A stretch of DNA of 64,000 nt from Cymbomonas tetramitiformis. Its lineage: Eukaryota; Chlorophyta; Pyramimonadophyceae; Pyramimonadales; Pyramimonadaceae. The notes beneath the pieces were generated by a model, which did no database searches, was not told the DNA's origin, and was given only the letters and a program-made list of their open reading frames with translations. The translations under genes were made by a program, and so were the position numbers. Shown one piece after another: positions 46,027-57,700 of this stretch. The stretch is from contig LGRX02035406.1 of NCBI GenBank assembly GCA_001247695.2, positions 1 to 64,000 of the forward strand, read 5' to 3'. Position 1 is the stretch's first letter. The number at the start of each line of letters is the position of its first letter.

Positions 46027-49000
46027 AGGAAAAAGGGATTGTGGATCGCGCCACGGATGGGCCCAGAGACTCCGCACCGATAGGCAAGGGGTCCGAAGAG
46101 GACGAGGATCCTACCTCTGTCCTCGGGGCAGTGGATCGCACCACCGATGGACCCGAGTACTCTGAGCCGAAAGGCAAGAGATGTGAAGAGGACGAGGATC
46201 CCACATCTGTCTTAGGCGCCACCTTCGAGTATAGTGATTCCGAGGACGAGTCCTTCCCTCCCACCAGTCCGGCACCGGTCATTGGTGAGCTCACCCATCT
46301 GAATGGGCTCACGTGGGTAGAGTCGCCGGCCCTTTGGCTGGACGCAGCTGCCACCCTAGCAGTAGGCGAGAAGTCCTTGAGGGATGCCGAATCGCTAGCA
46401 GTCATGACCAGAGCAGACCGAGCTAGGGAACAGGCCACAGCAGAAGTCCAGAGTCATCCGGAGAAAGGAGCACCGGGGACCGACGAGTTCCCCCACCCTG
46501 AGACCCAGAGTCATCCAAAGGCAGCCGGAAAGGTACCTGAGCCCGTTAAGCCCCCAGAAGGTAGCTCCCACTACGACCAGGTCGTAGATCGCCAGGACTG
46601 GAAGCTGATCAGGGAGCGCTTTGAGGAGATAGCGGCCCAGTACGGGATGTTTGACGTTGACGCGTGTTGCGACTCCATGGGCGTTAACCGGCAGGTTGAC
46701 ACCTATTGGACCGACTGCTTGAAGGAAAAGTGGCGCGGGAAACACGTTTGGTGTAACCCTCCCTTACACGAAGGATTCAGACTTGATAGAAAGAATTCTT
46801 CGGCATTTCCTTGCTGAGTGGCGCGCCGATCCGGAAAACACCTCGGCGATGTTCCTTCTGCCAGACTATGACGCTCCCTGGAGGCGGTTGATTCACCCCA
46901 AGTATGGGCTTCATCCGGTCAAGGTCTTTGACACGAAGGACGAAAAAGGTCGTCCCAACCACCTCTTCGAGTCTCCTGATGGAGGTCGGCCCCCGCTGCG
47001 CTGGCCGGTTCTTCTGGTGTGGGCCCCAGCAGCCAGCAGGGCAAAGCCCCGAGCGCCGCCTGCGCGAAAGGACAGTGAAGCAGAACCCGACGAGCCTTTA
47101 GTCACTACAGGGGTTGCAGCAAAGGCCAGGGCAGCGTCAGGACCACTGAAGGCTGATGAGTTCGTCCGCGCCTTGCAAGCGGAATACGAACGCAGCCCGT
47201 ACCTCAGCTCGTTGAAGGAAGAACTGATCGCAGCCCCACATCAGAGGACAGACACATTTCGCATGGTAGACGACATGATATGGCGAGTGGCAGAAGGGCG
47301 GTATCAGCTAGTGCTAGCTCAGGATTCCCCCCTCAGAGAGCTGGTGATGCGCGAAGCACACGAGTCCCCAGCAGCAGGGCACACAGGAAGGGATAAGACA
47401 CTGGACAGGGTATCCCGTCGTTTTTGGTGGCCACGCATGAGCAAGGATGTCACCGACTGGTGCAAATCCTGCGTCGTGTGCCAACAGACCCGGCCACGCA
47501 ACGGGTATCCAGACGGTCAGCTTAACCCCCTGCAAGTCCCAGTAAGACTGTGGCAAGTGGTTAGTATCGACTTCGTCACTGGGCTGCCCCGCACAGAGCG
47601 AGGGTACGACGCGTTTGCTACCTTCACGGACAAGTTGTCCAAGATGGTGCACGTAGTCCCCATGCTTTACGCTGACAGCTCAGCTGCACAGATCGCGCGC
47701 ATGTATTTCGACCAAGTGTGGCGTTTGCACGGCGCTCCCATGAAGATCGTCTGTGATCGGGACTCCCGCTTCAGGGATGAGATGCATCTCGAGCTACATC
47801 GGTTGATGGGAGTCCAGGTTGCCTCTACCACGCCGTACCACCCACAAGGTGATGGGCAGGCAGAGCACACAAACCACACGGTCGAACGCATGTTGCGCGC
47901 GTATGTCGACGCCAACCAGCACGATTGGGATTTGTGGTGTACCCCGGTCGAGTACGCCATTAATGACTCTCGTTCCGCCGTCACGGGCTTCACCCCTTTT
48001 GAACTGACGTATGGTCACGCTCCGGCCTCTCAGCTGGACTTCTTCGTGGAGGCAGCACTTGCATCACGGAGAGGCCGAGCTAAGGGGGGGAGGGGCGCCG
48101 CAGTAAAAAAGGGTATAGCCCACGAGACAGCCCGCCAATTTGTTCGCCAGTTGCAGCTCGCTAGGGAGAAGCTGCTCTTAGCTCAGCAGCAGCAGATCGC
48201 CCAGTACGATGCGCGTCACAACTCCAGGAGTTACGCAGTAGGCGATGAGGTTTGGGTGGACGCCACGTACCTCACCCAGCCGAGCGACCGCGGGTTGCAC
48301 AAGAAATTGCTTAAGAAGCGCCTCGGGCCCCTTCGGGTGCTGGAAGTCTTTCACAGCGACAGGCAGATGGCCCTTCCCGCGAGCGATAGAGGCGCACCGT
48401 CGGCCTATAGGTTGCTGACGCCTAAGCAGTGGAAAGTGCACGATGTGTTTACCGTGGACCGGCTTTCGCCGGTAGAGTCGAGCAGCCGCTTTGTTGAGAG
48501 AGCTAAGGAGATTCCCCCTCCTCCGTTGGACGTCAGCGGGCGCAAGGAAACCCACGTCGAGAGGGTGGAGCGTTCGCGCACGCGCCAGCGTCAGGGTAGG
48601 AGGTGGACGGAGTACCTGGTCAAGTGGACAGGAATGCCCCGCAGTGAGAACGAGTGGAAGACCCGAGAGGATCTGGAGTGGGACGGAGCCGGCAGGCCCG
48701 GCGTTCCCAACCGGGCGTTGTTGGAGTTTGAGAGGATCGAGGCTAAGAGAGTGGAGCGAGAGAAGCTTAGGGTCCGTAAGAGGCGCGACGAGTCCGCAGG
48801 AGTGGTATGGACCACGCTATCGGAGGAGCTCAATGTAGACGGAGCTATGCCATGGGTGCCAGAGGAGAGGTTTGATGAGGAAGTAGGAACTTTCGCGAGA
48901 GTATCTGCTCAGAGCACCCTGCCGCCAGTCAACGGAGCCGCAGCACTTGAGAAGGAGCCAGTCGGCCAGTCTAAGATTCTCGTATTGTTTTGTGGGACCG

Positions 49001-49818
49001 GGTCAGTCGAGAGGCAGTTCACTAAGCAATTTCCCAACAGCGAAGTAGTTGCCGTAGACATTCAGCCCAAGTGGGGCCCCACACATTGCGAGGATATCAT
49101 GCGATGGGACTACCGACAGTTCAGACCAGGACACTTCGACGTAGTCTGGGCTAGCCCACCTTGTACAGAGTACAGCCAGGCGAAGACGGTAGGCATCCGA
49201 GATTTGCGCGCTGCGGACAGGCGAGTTCGTAGGACATTGGAGATCATCCGGTACTTGAGGCCCGAAGCATACTTCATTGAGAACCCGAAGGGAAGAGAGC
49301 CCCACGGTTTGCACACGCGTCGCTGCATGAGCAATCTACCAGCTCCGCACCTCGTCACGTACTGCAAATACGGGACCGCATACAGAAAGCCCACGCACAT
49401 CTGGACCAACGTTCCGTTGCGCACACCCTTGCGAGTGTGCGATTCCGACACGCCTTGCGAGTTCTTCCGGCAGAACGGTAGGCACGAGAAGGTAGCGCAA
49501 GGAGGGCGCGCGATGAGAGCCGGAGGTGTGTTTGCGGAGGGCATGGGAGCGCGAGAGAATTTGTATGGGATTCCGTCGGCACTGTTAAAACAGCTTTTCC
49601 ACAACCTGACCCTACATGAAGAGGTGCATGCGTTCCTGTCTGAACTGCTTGTCAGGGAGGATCTGAGCGAGATGAGCGTTTTAGTCCAGTCAGCTGTTGT
49701 TGAGGGTGACCCGCCCGAGTTTGAGCCGGAACCGATAGCGTTAGCGGGAGTACGAGCTGAAGTGACGATCATACCTGAGGGCGCATGGGAATCTGACGCG
49801 AGTGGTCTTAGCGATTGA
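46005..49818 (+). pseudogene. Copy B: N6-MTase-like, integrase, chromodomain, C5-MTase
   Basis: Starts at ATG 46,005 with acidic repeats (EEDEDPTSVLGA, twice). The N6-adenine-methyltransferase-like domain (DRQDWKLIRERF, FDVDACCD, VWCNPP) is broken by one extra T at about 46,764. The frame then changes, and that second frame alone reads NPPY at this point. After the shift 46,783-49,818 is open: HHCC zinc region (EAHES...AGHTG...CKSCVVC), integrase DDE (SIDFVTG, CDRDSRF, GQAEHTN), chromodomain (EYLVKWTGMPRSENEWKT) and C5 methyltransferase (LFCGTGSVER, SPPCTEYSQAK, FIENPKG, YRKPTHIWTN). The tail of about 75 residues past the methyltransferase is acidic. Confidence 0.85.
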
Positions 49819-49839
49819 GAGCGTTGGGGAGCGTCGGGA

Positions 49840-50210
49840 AGAGCGGTGGCTCCAGCCTTGGCGAGACCAGGCGGCAGGTGAGAACCTGGGTAATCCATCC
49901 GAGAGAGCAGTGGCTCCAGCCTTGGCGAGACCAGGCGGCAGGTGAGAACCTGGGTAATCCATCCGAGAGAGCAGTGGCTCTAGCCTCGGCACGGCCAGGC
50001 AACAGGTGGAAATCTGTATAATCCATTTGAGCAGTGGCTCTAAGCCTCGGTATGACCAGGCGGCAGGTGAGAACCTGGATAATCTATCCAACCGAGCAGT
50101 GGCTCTAGCCTCGGTGCGACCAGGCAACAGGTGGAAATCTGTATAATCCATTTCACGAGAGCATTGGCTCCGGACCTGGCACGACCGGGCAGCAGTTGGA
50201 GATCTGGGTA
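49840..50210 (+). repeat. ~65-bp tandem repeats before the 3' LTR of copy B
   Basis: About five units containing GAGCAGTGGCTC(C/T)AGCCT and CAGGTG(A/G)(G/A)AA(C/T)CTG, with two alternating subtypes (GGCGGCAGGTGAGAACCTGG and GGCAACAGGTGGAAATCTGT). They lie between the pol stop and the polypurine tract. Between 50,210 and 50,588 no gene is seen. Confidence 0.8.
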
Positions 50211-50590
50211 AAAGCTCTAAGCACTCCGAGGAGGCGGTGAAGGTTTAAAACCTTTCCTCCGGGCCGGCATCCCGAGAACTGTCAGGTAATTGGCAAACCT
50301 ATTGTCATCCCCTGTAAGTGTACCGTGTTGGAAGGTTTAAAACCTTGAGCGTGGTAATGGATGTGAGACCTTGAGCCTTGGGGGAGCCTGGTAGTGCAGA
50401 TGGCAGACCGGTGAGAGGCCGACCCTTGTGCTTAAGAGGTCGATCTCATTATTGCGGTGTGTCTTGGGGAGTGTAATGTCATCCCAGACAACAGGCGGCT
50501 GAGACCTGTATAATCATTCAGAGCAACAGTAGAAGATCTGTATAAAAACTTTACTGGTCCGACGTGGTCAGCGTGGACGTGACCTTCCCT

Positions 50591-50603
50591 AAGGGGGGGG
50601 GAG
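50591..50603 (+). other. Polypurine tract of copy B
   Basis: AAGGGGGGGGGAG directly before the LTR start TGTGCTAGGAGG, one base apart. Confidence 0.8.
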
Positions 50604-50604
50604 T

Positions 50605-51033
50605 TGTGCTAGGAGGCAAGCACACGAGCAAGAAAAACGGCTAAGTATAAAACGCAAGAGTACTCAGTACGGAGTACAGTAGGACCGATCAGGATGATGT
50701 TGATGTGAGGTGCCTAGCCTGTTGTACGGAGTACTCAGTACAGTAGAGTTATGGAAAGAGTTCATGAGCCTTGCATAAGAACTCTAAGTGTAACCAGTTT
50801 CGGAGATGAGAACTGAACTGAGAATTGTAACATAAAAGTAAAGAGCCGTAACCGCTGTATATTGTGTATTGAAAGCATGCACTTGAAAGCAAAAGCATAA
50901 CTAGCAAGATTTACGAAACCGAAGTCTGATAGTTGACCAATCGTAATCATACCTCGTGCGGTCGTTTAATAAGTATAGATATAATAAGTCCGAAACCGTA
51001 AGGAAGAAACAAGCAAGAGTGGAGACTCCTACA
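50605..51033 (+). mobile_element. 3' LTR of copy B
   Basis: 429 bp, TGTGCTAGGAGG...GGAGACTCCTACA. It has a GTACTCAGTACGGAGTAC dyad cluster (about 50,670-50,745). The right flank is the reverse transcriptase of copy C on the minus strand, starting with AACGC (51,034-51,038). The partner 5' LTR is absent, so the length rests on the terminal TGT/ACA and the resumption of copy C. Confidence 0.7.
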
Positions 51034-53598
51034 AACGCTGCATGGGTCCCCATAGCCAAGCGACATCCCCTTTGGTGAGCTGAGTCAAAGGTTGTGCTAC
51101 TTCGGAGAAGCCCAGCATGTACCGCCGGTAGTACCCAGCCAACCCCAAAAATTGGCGCACATGCGTGGCGTTTTCCAGAGCGGGCCAGTCCCTGATGGCG
51201 GCCAGCTTGCCATGTTGAGGTTGACTTCCTTCCCGTGAGATAACGTGCCCCAGAAAGCGTATCTGGGTCTGCAATAGTTGACACTTAGACTCCTTGAGGT
51301 AGATACCCTGGTTCTCACATACTTCGAGAAATTGCTGGAGATGGGAAAGATGCTCCTCCAAGGTGTTGCTGAAGAGGATACAATCGTCCAGGAATATTCT
51401 TACAAAAGGAAGATGTCCCAGAGCGCGCTGCATGCGTCTCTGATAGCAGGAAGGACTGTTGGTCAACCCCATGGGCATCACCAACCACTCATACGAGCCA
51501 TAGGGAGAAGTGAACGCAGTCTTTTCCACATCCTCAGACGCCATAGCCATCTGCCAGAACCCATCGACTGCATCGAAGGAGGAGAAGTACTTGGCCCCAT
51601 GCATGGAGTCGAACAACTGCTGAATGTCGGGAAGTGGATATTTGTCCTTGACGGTCAGGCTGTTGATGGCTCGGAAGTCGCAGACCATTCTGAGTACTTC
51701 AGGTTTCCCAGGCTTGGGAACCATCAGCACTGGTGCAGCGAACGGACTGGAGGAAGGCCTGATGTAGCCCTTGCTCAGGAGTTCATCCAGGCGTTCTCGC
51801 AGTTGAGTCAGCTCCACCATGGACATCTTATAGGGTCTCTTAGCGGGCGCGATGCCATTCCATCCCTCTTGCAGTCTCACATGGGCCACTTCATCTTTTC
51901 GCAGGGCGTCAAAGTTGGGCAGCGCTTCGCGAATTACTCGAGGTGAAAAGGACTCGATCAGCTTTTGAAACTTCTTTCTCCATTCGGGGGAGATTGAAGG
52001 GTCCTCCAAATTCTCGCTGGTGGCCACCGCTGATAACATCGAAGTCCCTACCAAAGGTGTCGCATAGGCCACTAAGATGTCGTGGGGTGTCGCGGCACTG
52101 TCCATTCCCGCATATCTGCGCCGATAGGCTTTGATCTCCTTGGTCGCTTGGGCCGCTGATAACATTACCATCGGTTCCAGAGCCATCGCGGTTCTCTCGC
52201 CTTTGCGTGTGGAGCTACGCCCCGGCGAACATCCCCGTATCCGCACGGATTTGCCATGATGGCGAAACTTGACTGATCCCCACCCATCATAGTCCAGCGT
52301 GACCGGCGAGAGGTGTCTCAACCACCTTCCTCCGAGTACAATGTCCACCTTGATGCCCAGAGGAAGTACTCGCATCTTGATGACCTCGGAGTAAGTCCCC
52401 TCTGAAGTCTCGGCGGTCAGCTTGCCGTAAGCGACTTGCGCAGAGGTCTGCACTGACCCATCCGCGAGGGTAACGTTCAGCGGCATCCCATTAGCGCGAA
52501 CTGTGAGGTTCAATCTCTTGACGCACTCACTGGAAATGAATTCGTCCGAGGCACCAGAATCCACCAGCACGCGCACTCGCTGTCCCTTCAGCAAGGCCCA
52601 GAACACCAATAGCAGCGTTCCCTCTTTGTCCCGAATCGCAGTCAGCTGACTGTCCTGGTTCCACATTACTTGACCATCGCGTCGCAGATGTGCACAGATG
52701 GCTGCTCGCACTGGGTGATGCAAAGGTACGCGCTGCTTAGACCGGATAGGTCTTGTGCGCGGTGGTGCAGGCTGAGAACGAAGATCCGGACCAAAGTACC
52801 ATCCACCTTCCAGGTCGCGATCTGCTTGTAGCTGCCGCTCCTTAGCGCGTCGCTCCTGTCCTTGAGCGCGTCGTCTGGCGCGGCTCTGCGTGCGGCTTTC
52901 CAGAGGGTAAGAGCGAAGAGGTTGGATGGAAATCTCCTCCTCCTCTTCCTCCCCAGAGCTATCTTCTGGTTCGGACTTTTGAGTGAAAGAGGGGGGTTCT
53001 TCTTCCCGCGGTGCCGCCTGGGCGTTGGTGACGTTCGCTGGTGCTGCCACTGCTTCATTACCTTCCAGGATCGGCCGCAGACGGTGGCGTTGCTGTTTCT
53101 GAATGGCCAGTAGCAGTTCCAGGTGGGTTTCCTCCTGGATGGGTTTCAGGGGAGTCGGCTCCACTCCTTCTGTCACCGTTGTCAGCACACTTTGGTTGTT
53201 CTCTGATCTGGCGGCTGCCAACTGTCGCTCCATCAACTGCTGCGTGAAGTTGAGCGACCGCTGGGAGTCCTCGAGGTCTGAAATGTCCCCAGAAGTCGCG
53301 GGCTGAGAACTAGATGGAGATAGGGTCAAATCCAGAGTTGCTTCTGGATTCGCATCTGATGGTTCCGCTGAGTCCAGGTAGGATTGATCGCCATTAGCTG
53401 TCGATGGTAGGGCCAGGTGAGCGGCCTCCTCCGCAGCTTCCCTTTCTCGCTGGTTCCATTGGTGCACCCGGTATAGGCTGCACCAGGCGTCTGGAATTCC
53501 CACATCTCCACCAGAACCTGGAATAGTACCGCACTCGGTCTCCAGGGATAGCTGAACTGCTCCTTCGGTTATCGTCAGGTCAGGGGTGACCTTCCCAT
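51034..53598 (-). pseudogene. Pol of copy C, first part: protease and reverse transcriptase
   Basis: One frame from about 53,595 (after a TGA) to 51,034. An acidic, Gln-rich segment is followed by the aspartic protease (RVLVDSGASDEF, about 52,570-52,535; VLGGRWLRHLSPVTLDY) and the reverse transcriptase (VLMVPKPGKPE, VCDFRAIN, VMPMGLTNSPS and catalytic FLDD at about 51,385). The frame ends at the tether to RNase H (QPLTQLTKGDVAWLWG), where copy B is inserted. The upstream frame (54,007-53,600) is in phase with this one and separated only by the TGA. Confidence 0.85.
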
Positions 53599-53599
53599 G

Positions 53600-54683
53600 T
53601 CATCTGTACCAGCGGCGGCGGTATCTGCGCCACCCTTCTGGCACCCATGCATCTCTCCATTTCTCATTCTCCTTTACCAGTGCCGCCGCGGCCATGTGCT
53701 CCGGGTGCGTCATCTCTCTCCAAGCTCGCGTGCGATCTGCCAGTGACTCTGCTCGAAGTCCCGGTGCTTCCTCTCCCAACCTCGTAACCTCTGCCTCATG
53801 CTGCAGTCGGTCTCGTACAGTCTTCGGGGTTCTGCTGCGAGGTTTCCCAGTGCGCTTGCGCGCTGTGCTCGTAGTACTCTCTGCGCTTGAGGCTGACGCC
53901 CTCTCTGCCAGGGTTGGACGTCGAAGGGAACACCTCAGGTCGAAGTTTAAAAGGTGGGGGTTCTGAAGCTGGACCAGTTTTTGAAGTTCCACCCCCTTCC
54001 TCCCCACTGTCGTCCAGAGGGTGTGAAACCGCGGGCAGCGTTACATCTTGCAGCCGCTGCCGCAAAGCTCGCATACGCTCCACCGGAGCCTTTCTCGGTA
54101 CTCGCGGCCGAGGAGCTTCCCGCCAGGGTGTGTTGAGTGGGTTGAAGGTCCAGTGGGTATCCTCTTCATGACCATCATCCTCACCCAGTGCTGCCAGTAC
54201 TGGTGTCTCAGGGTTAGGGTTAGGGTTAGGTTTAGGGTTAGGGTTAGGGTTAGGTTTAGGGTCATCCCCAAGATCTGGGGGTTCAACGCGGGGCATTTCG
54301 CCACGCTCGCGTCGGGGGGCTGGATAGCGGTTACCAGTCCCAAGGGGGCGATCCACACTGAACATAACGGGAGGCTTGGAGCGCTCAGGCGACGAAGGGG
54401 GCGATCTTCGTGGCGACCGCTGACGGCGCCGGGACCTTAAGTGATGTTCTCGCCGGCCTTGCTCAGTGGAAAGGTTCGCTGTATAAACAGCGGTTCGGGT
54501 TAACGAGGGTTCATCCCGTAGGGTTCTGGTTCTGTCGAGACGGCGTTGTCGCCTCTGATCGACAGACCAGGTGAATCCATACCCTCGAGCAGCCAGAGGG
54601 TTGGGGGGTGGCGAAGGATCCTTCTGAATATTCCCCCGGTTGTGGGCGAAGGCTGTACTTCTCGCCCAGGGGCGGTTACCCAT
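53600..54683 (-). pseudogene. Pol N-terminal region of copy C
   Basis: An Arg/Pro-rich region. First frame 54,683-53,796 starts at the ATG of MGNRPWARST; a second frame 54,007-53,600 carries the part that matches copy A (RTRAWREMTHPEHM against AAWRELSPAEQL). A frameshift between about 54,000 and 53,800 and a TGA near 53,600 interrupt it. It includes a Pro-Asn repeat encoded by telomere-like DNA. No enzymatic domain is recognised; it may be a linker or nucleic-acid-binding extension. Confidence 0.65.
54207..54262 (+). repeat. Telomere-like GGGTTA/GGTTTA repeats inside coding DNA
   Basis: Eight or nine consecutive units of (GGGTTA) with two GGTTTA variants, on the plus strand. On the minus strand they encode DPKPNPNPNPKPNPNPNPET in frame within pol of copy C. 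It is an interstitial array, not a chromosome end. Confidence 0.9.
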
Positions 54684-54721
54684 ACCGCCCTGTCGCCGGC
54701 GTCCCGCCGGCGGGAGGACGC

Positions 54722-57700
54722 TTAGTCCTCCTCCTCCGCAGATTGCTGACCCGAGGAGGACGCTGCGGCCGATTCCTCGTTCTGAAAATACTCCAGCGCC
54801 TCTGCTTCATCTTCCAAATCCTCCCATTCTGTCTCCAGCGCTGCGATATGAGATTCATTCGCAGCGCGGCGGCGTGCCAAACGAGCTGGGGCGTCAGCAA
54901 TCCAGGCTCGTTTCTTGGCCTCGTCGGGACAGTTAGCCCATAAATGGGAGTCAGAGTTGCATACGTAGCATCGGCGTGGCGGCCTGGTCAATCCCGCCGG
55001 GCTGGGAGGCACGGCGTGTTGCACTCTAAGGTCTGCGGGGTCGAGGTCAGTAGCGCCTTCCTCCCCAGCGTCTTGCACGGCGTTAAGTCTAGAGGACGAG
55101 CGACCATTCCTCCAGGCAGGACTTCGGTTCGCAGGTGCAGAGGCGGGAGAGGTTCGCGCTGCAGTCACAGCTTCACTGCGCTCCAGTTTGGTGGCCACAG
55201 TGATGATATGCTGCAGCGCAGTGGATCCGGGATGATTGCTTTCCCATCCCGCTGGACTTTGCAGATCCAACCGATCCTCAATAAGGCGATACATCACAGC
55301 TTGCTTCAGTCGCAGTCCAGACCAGAACTGATATAATAGCTGCTGCTGACTGATGGCGTGGCAGTTGGGCATGGCGTCGGCCAATAACTGCACCACCTCG
55401 TGCCAGGATACCAGACGAGTGGCGAACAAACGAGCAGTCTCTTCTCGTCGCTGCGCCATGCGCATCACGGTTCCAGCTAGTCCTACCAGCGCGATGTCAT
55501 CCAGCACGCTCCTGGCTACGTCGGCCAGGAAAGGTGCCAAGGTGGCGTAACGCCGGTTCCAGGCGTCCGAGTTCAACATACCACCTTGCTTGAGAAAAGT
55601 CAGAGATCGCGGCTGTAGTTTGCGCTGCGCCACTTCCTTCAAGATCTCTGGCATGGTGATCATGGTCAGGTCTAGGCGAAAAGCACTCATGCGACCCAGG
55701 GCGAAGGTGACTACGCCCATTGACAGAAAATTGACCAGCGCTTCAGAAAAAGGTGGAAGCGCGACAATATCGGCGTCAGTGGTGATTAGTTCAGCAGAGG
55801 AGGGGTACATAGGAATGTCTCTGATCAGCTTGAGCACATCAGCCACTGTCTTGGATTCTCTGTAGACATCGCCTGGGGAAGCCGCTCCCATAAGATCGTG
55901 GTGCCCTGGAAATTGAGAAAGGCGCTGGTCCACCGGCAGAAGTCCCGGAGCCGCTGGCAAGGAATTTCCAGGCGATCTGTACTCTTCTGCGCTGGGAACA
56001 CCAGAGGGAAACCGGTTGACTCCCAGTCTCGCCGGTACCGTGGCGGGAGTTGGTTGGTTGCCGGCAGCCATCCCTCGAAACAGGTACGCCTCGGAGGATG
56101 AAAATGCTGCCCAAATTTGGAGTCCAAGGGGGTCAAATTCTGTCAACTCGGACTCTAAGGCATTTTCCGCGATGGTCACCCATGAGTACAACGGCAGGCG
56201 TCTCTGCTGAGTTCCAGTACGGCTTTCCGCGCAACGCCGCGCTTCATCCACTTGCGGTTTCTCCACTTCCAAGGTGAAAGCGTCACTCGCGTCCTCGATC
56301 TCCGTCAGACGCACAGGCGTATGCACTGAACCATGCTGCGCCAGGTCTTGGATGTCCACTCCGATGTGCCGCATAGTCATCCAAATCCGATTTGTGTCGG
56401 TTATGAAGTGACTGGCGCTTCCGGGCATGGTTGGTAGTCGGTATGAATATTGGGTCTCAGCGCCATGGCTGACAGTCACTGCAGAAGAAGAGGACAGGTG
56501 ATTTCTCAACCAGAAGGAGGCTCCTTCTAAAGTCCAGAGTAACACATCTAGACGCCTGTGTCGTGGGTCACCATTATTGTCTGAAGGCGGGGGCGAGTTT
56601 CCTGGTGACGGGTGATCAGGATCCGCTGAGTCAGACGGCGATGAGCCGGCAGCCGGTGGATCAGCCGGCGCCGGTGGATTTGGCTGAAATGATGCCGGCG
56701 CCGGATAAGCCGGTGCTGGGGCCGGTTGAGCCGGTGCTGGAGCCGGTTGAGCCGGTGCGGGAACCGGTTGAGCCGGTACTGGTACCAGCCAGGGACCTGA
56801 TCCAGCTGCTGGCGCCGGTGCACCTGGTAAACCGCTCGTCCATCCTAAGGTGTGCTGGTATGGCGTCATAGGTGGAGCGCCCACCGCTGGTAGAACCGAA
56901 GTCAGATGGGGATAGTGTTGGAGCACTTGCTGATGTAGATTTTGCATGTACTCTGATACTTCTAACATCATCTGATTCTGCATTAGGGATTGATGCTGAT
57001 GGTTCAGTGCTGGGACCGAGGCATCTGAGGGCGTTCTGGCTGAGGCGGGGTCAGAGAAGAGTGCTCTGCGCTGTTCTGCCAGGCGCTGCTGGTTCTGTTC
57101 CCATCGCTGATGGCGCCTCTCCCGGCGAGAAAGCTGGTTCACTGAGTCTTGGTTCAGAGGTAAGTTTCTGACTGGAATTCGGCTGAGGACATCTGCTTGA
57201 GAAGGGGGTTCGATGACTGGAAGAGGAGGCGGCTGGTAGGCTGCGAGTCCAATGCCACGCCTGAGTGCGAGGTCGGCGTAACTGACTGAGCTGACTGTAC
57301 TGACTGGCTGCTCCGTAGTTGTTGAGGTCAGCGAGGTAGTCAAAGGTCTGGACTCGCGGTTCAACAGGGACTCGGGCATATCCGTAGTTGTTGAGGTCAG
57401 CGAGGTAGTCAAAGGTCTGGACTCGCAGTTCAACAGGGACTCGAGCATATCCGTATCCGTAGCCGCCTCCGTAGTCGCCTGAGTCAGTGAAGGCGTCAGT
57501 GAGGTTGCCTCGCTGTCTATCTCGGACTCGAAAGTCACCGATAACCTTGCCATAGAGTCACCGATCACCTTAGGTTCCGTAACGGTATCGGTAATCGGTG
57601 AAGTCAGAGAGTCACCGGTCACCTTCTCCGTAAGCGGCGATGTCAGCGAATGCCCAGAACATGCTATGCTTATGTGGCGTGGGCCACCTGTCAAGCCGGA

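Larger units (their letters stand above)
43236..51033 (+). mobile_element. Ty3 retrotransposon copy B, 5'-truncated, inside copy C
   Basis: Plus-strand element with protease through C5 methyltransferase, a repeat block, polypurine tract and 3' LTR. The 5' LTR, gag and the start of pol are gone. Its left edge (about 43,190-43,245) abuts the integrase half of copy C, and its right edge abuts the reverse-transcriptase half. The gap in copy C (RNase H) and the missing 5' half of copy B are best explained by one deletion at the left junction after insertion. Confidence 0.8.

Noticed and set aside
54207..54262. Chromosome end or telomere
   Set aside because: Short, interstitial, with coding sequence on both sides.
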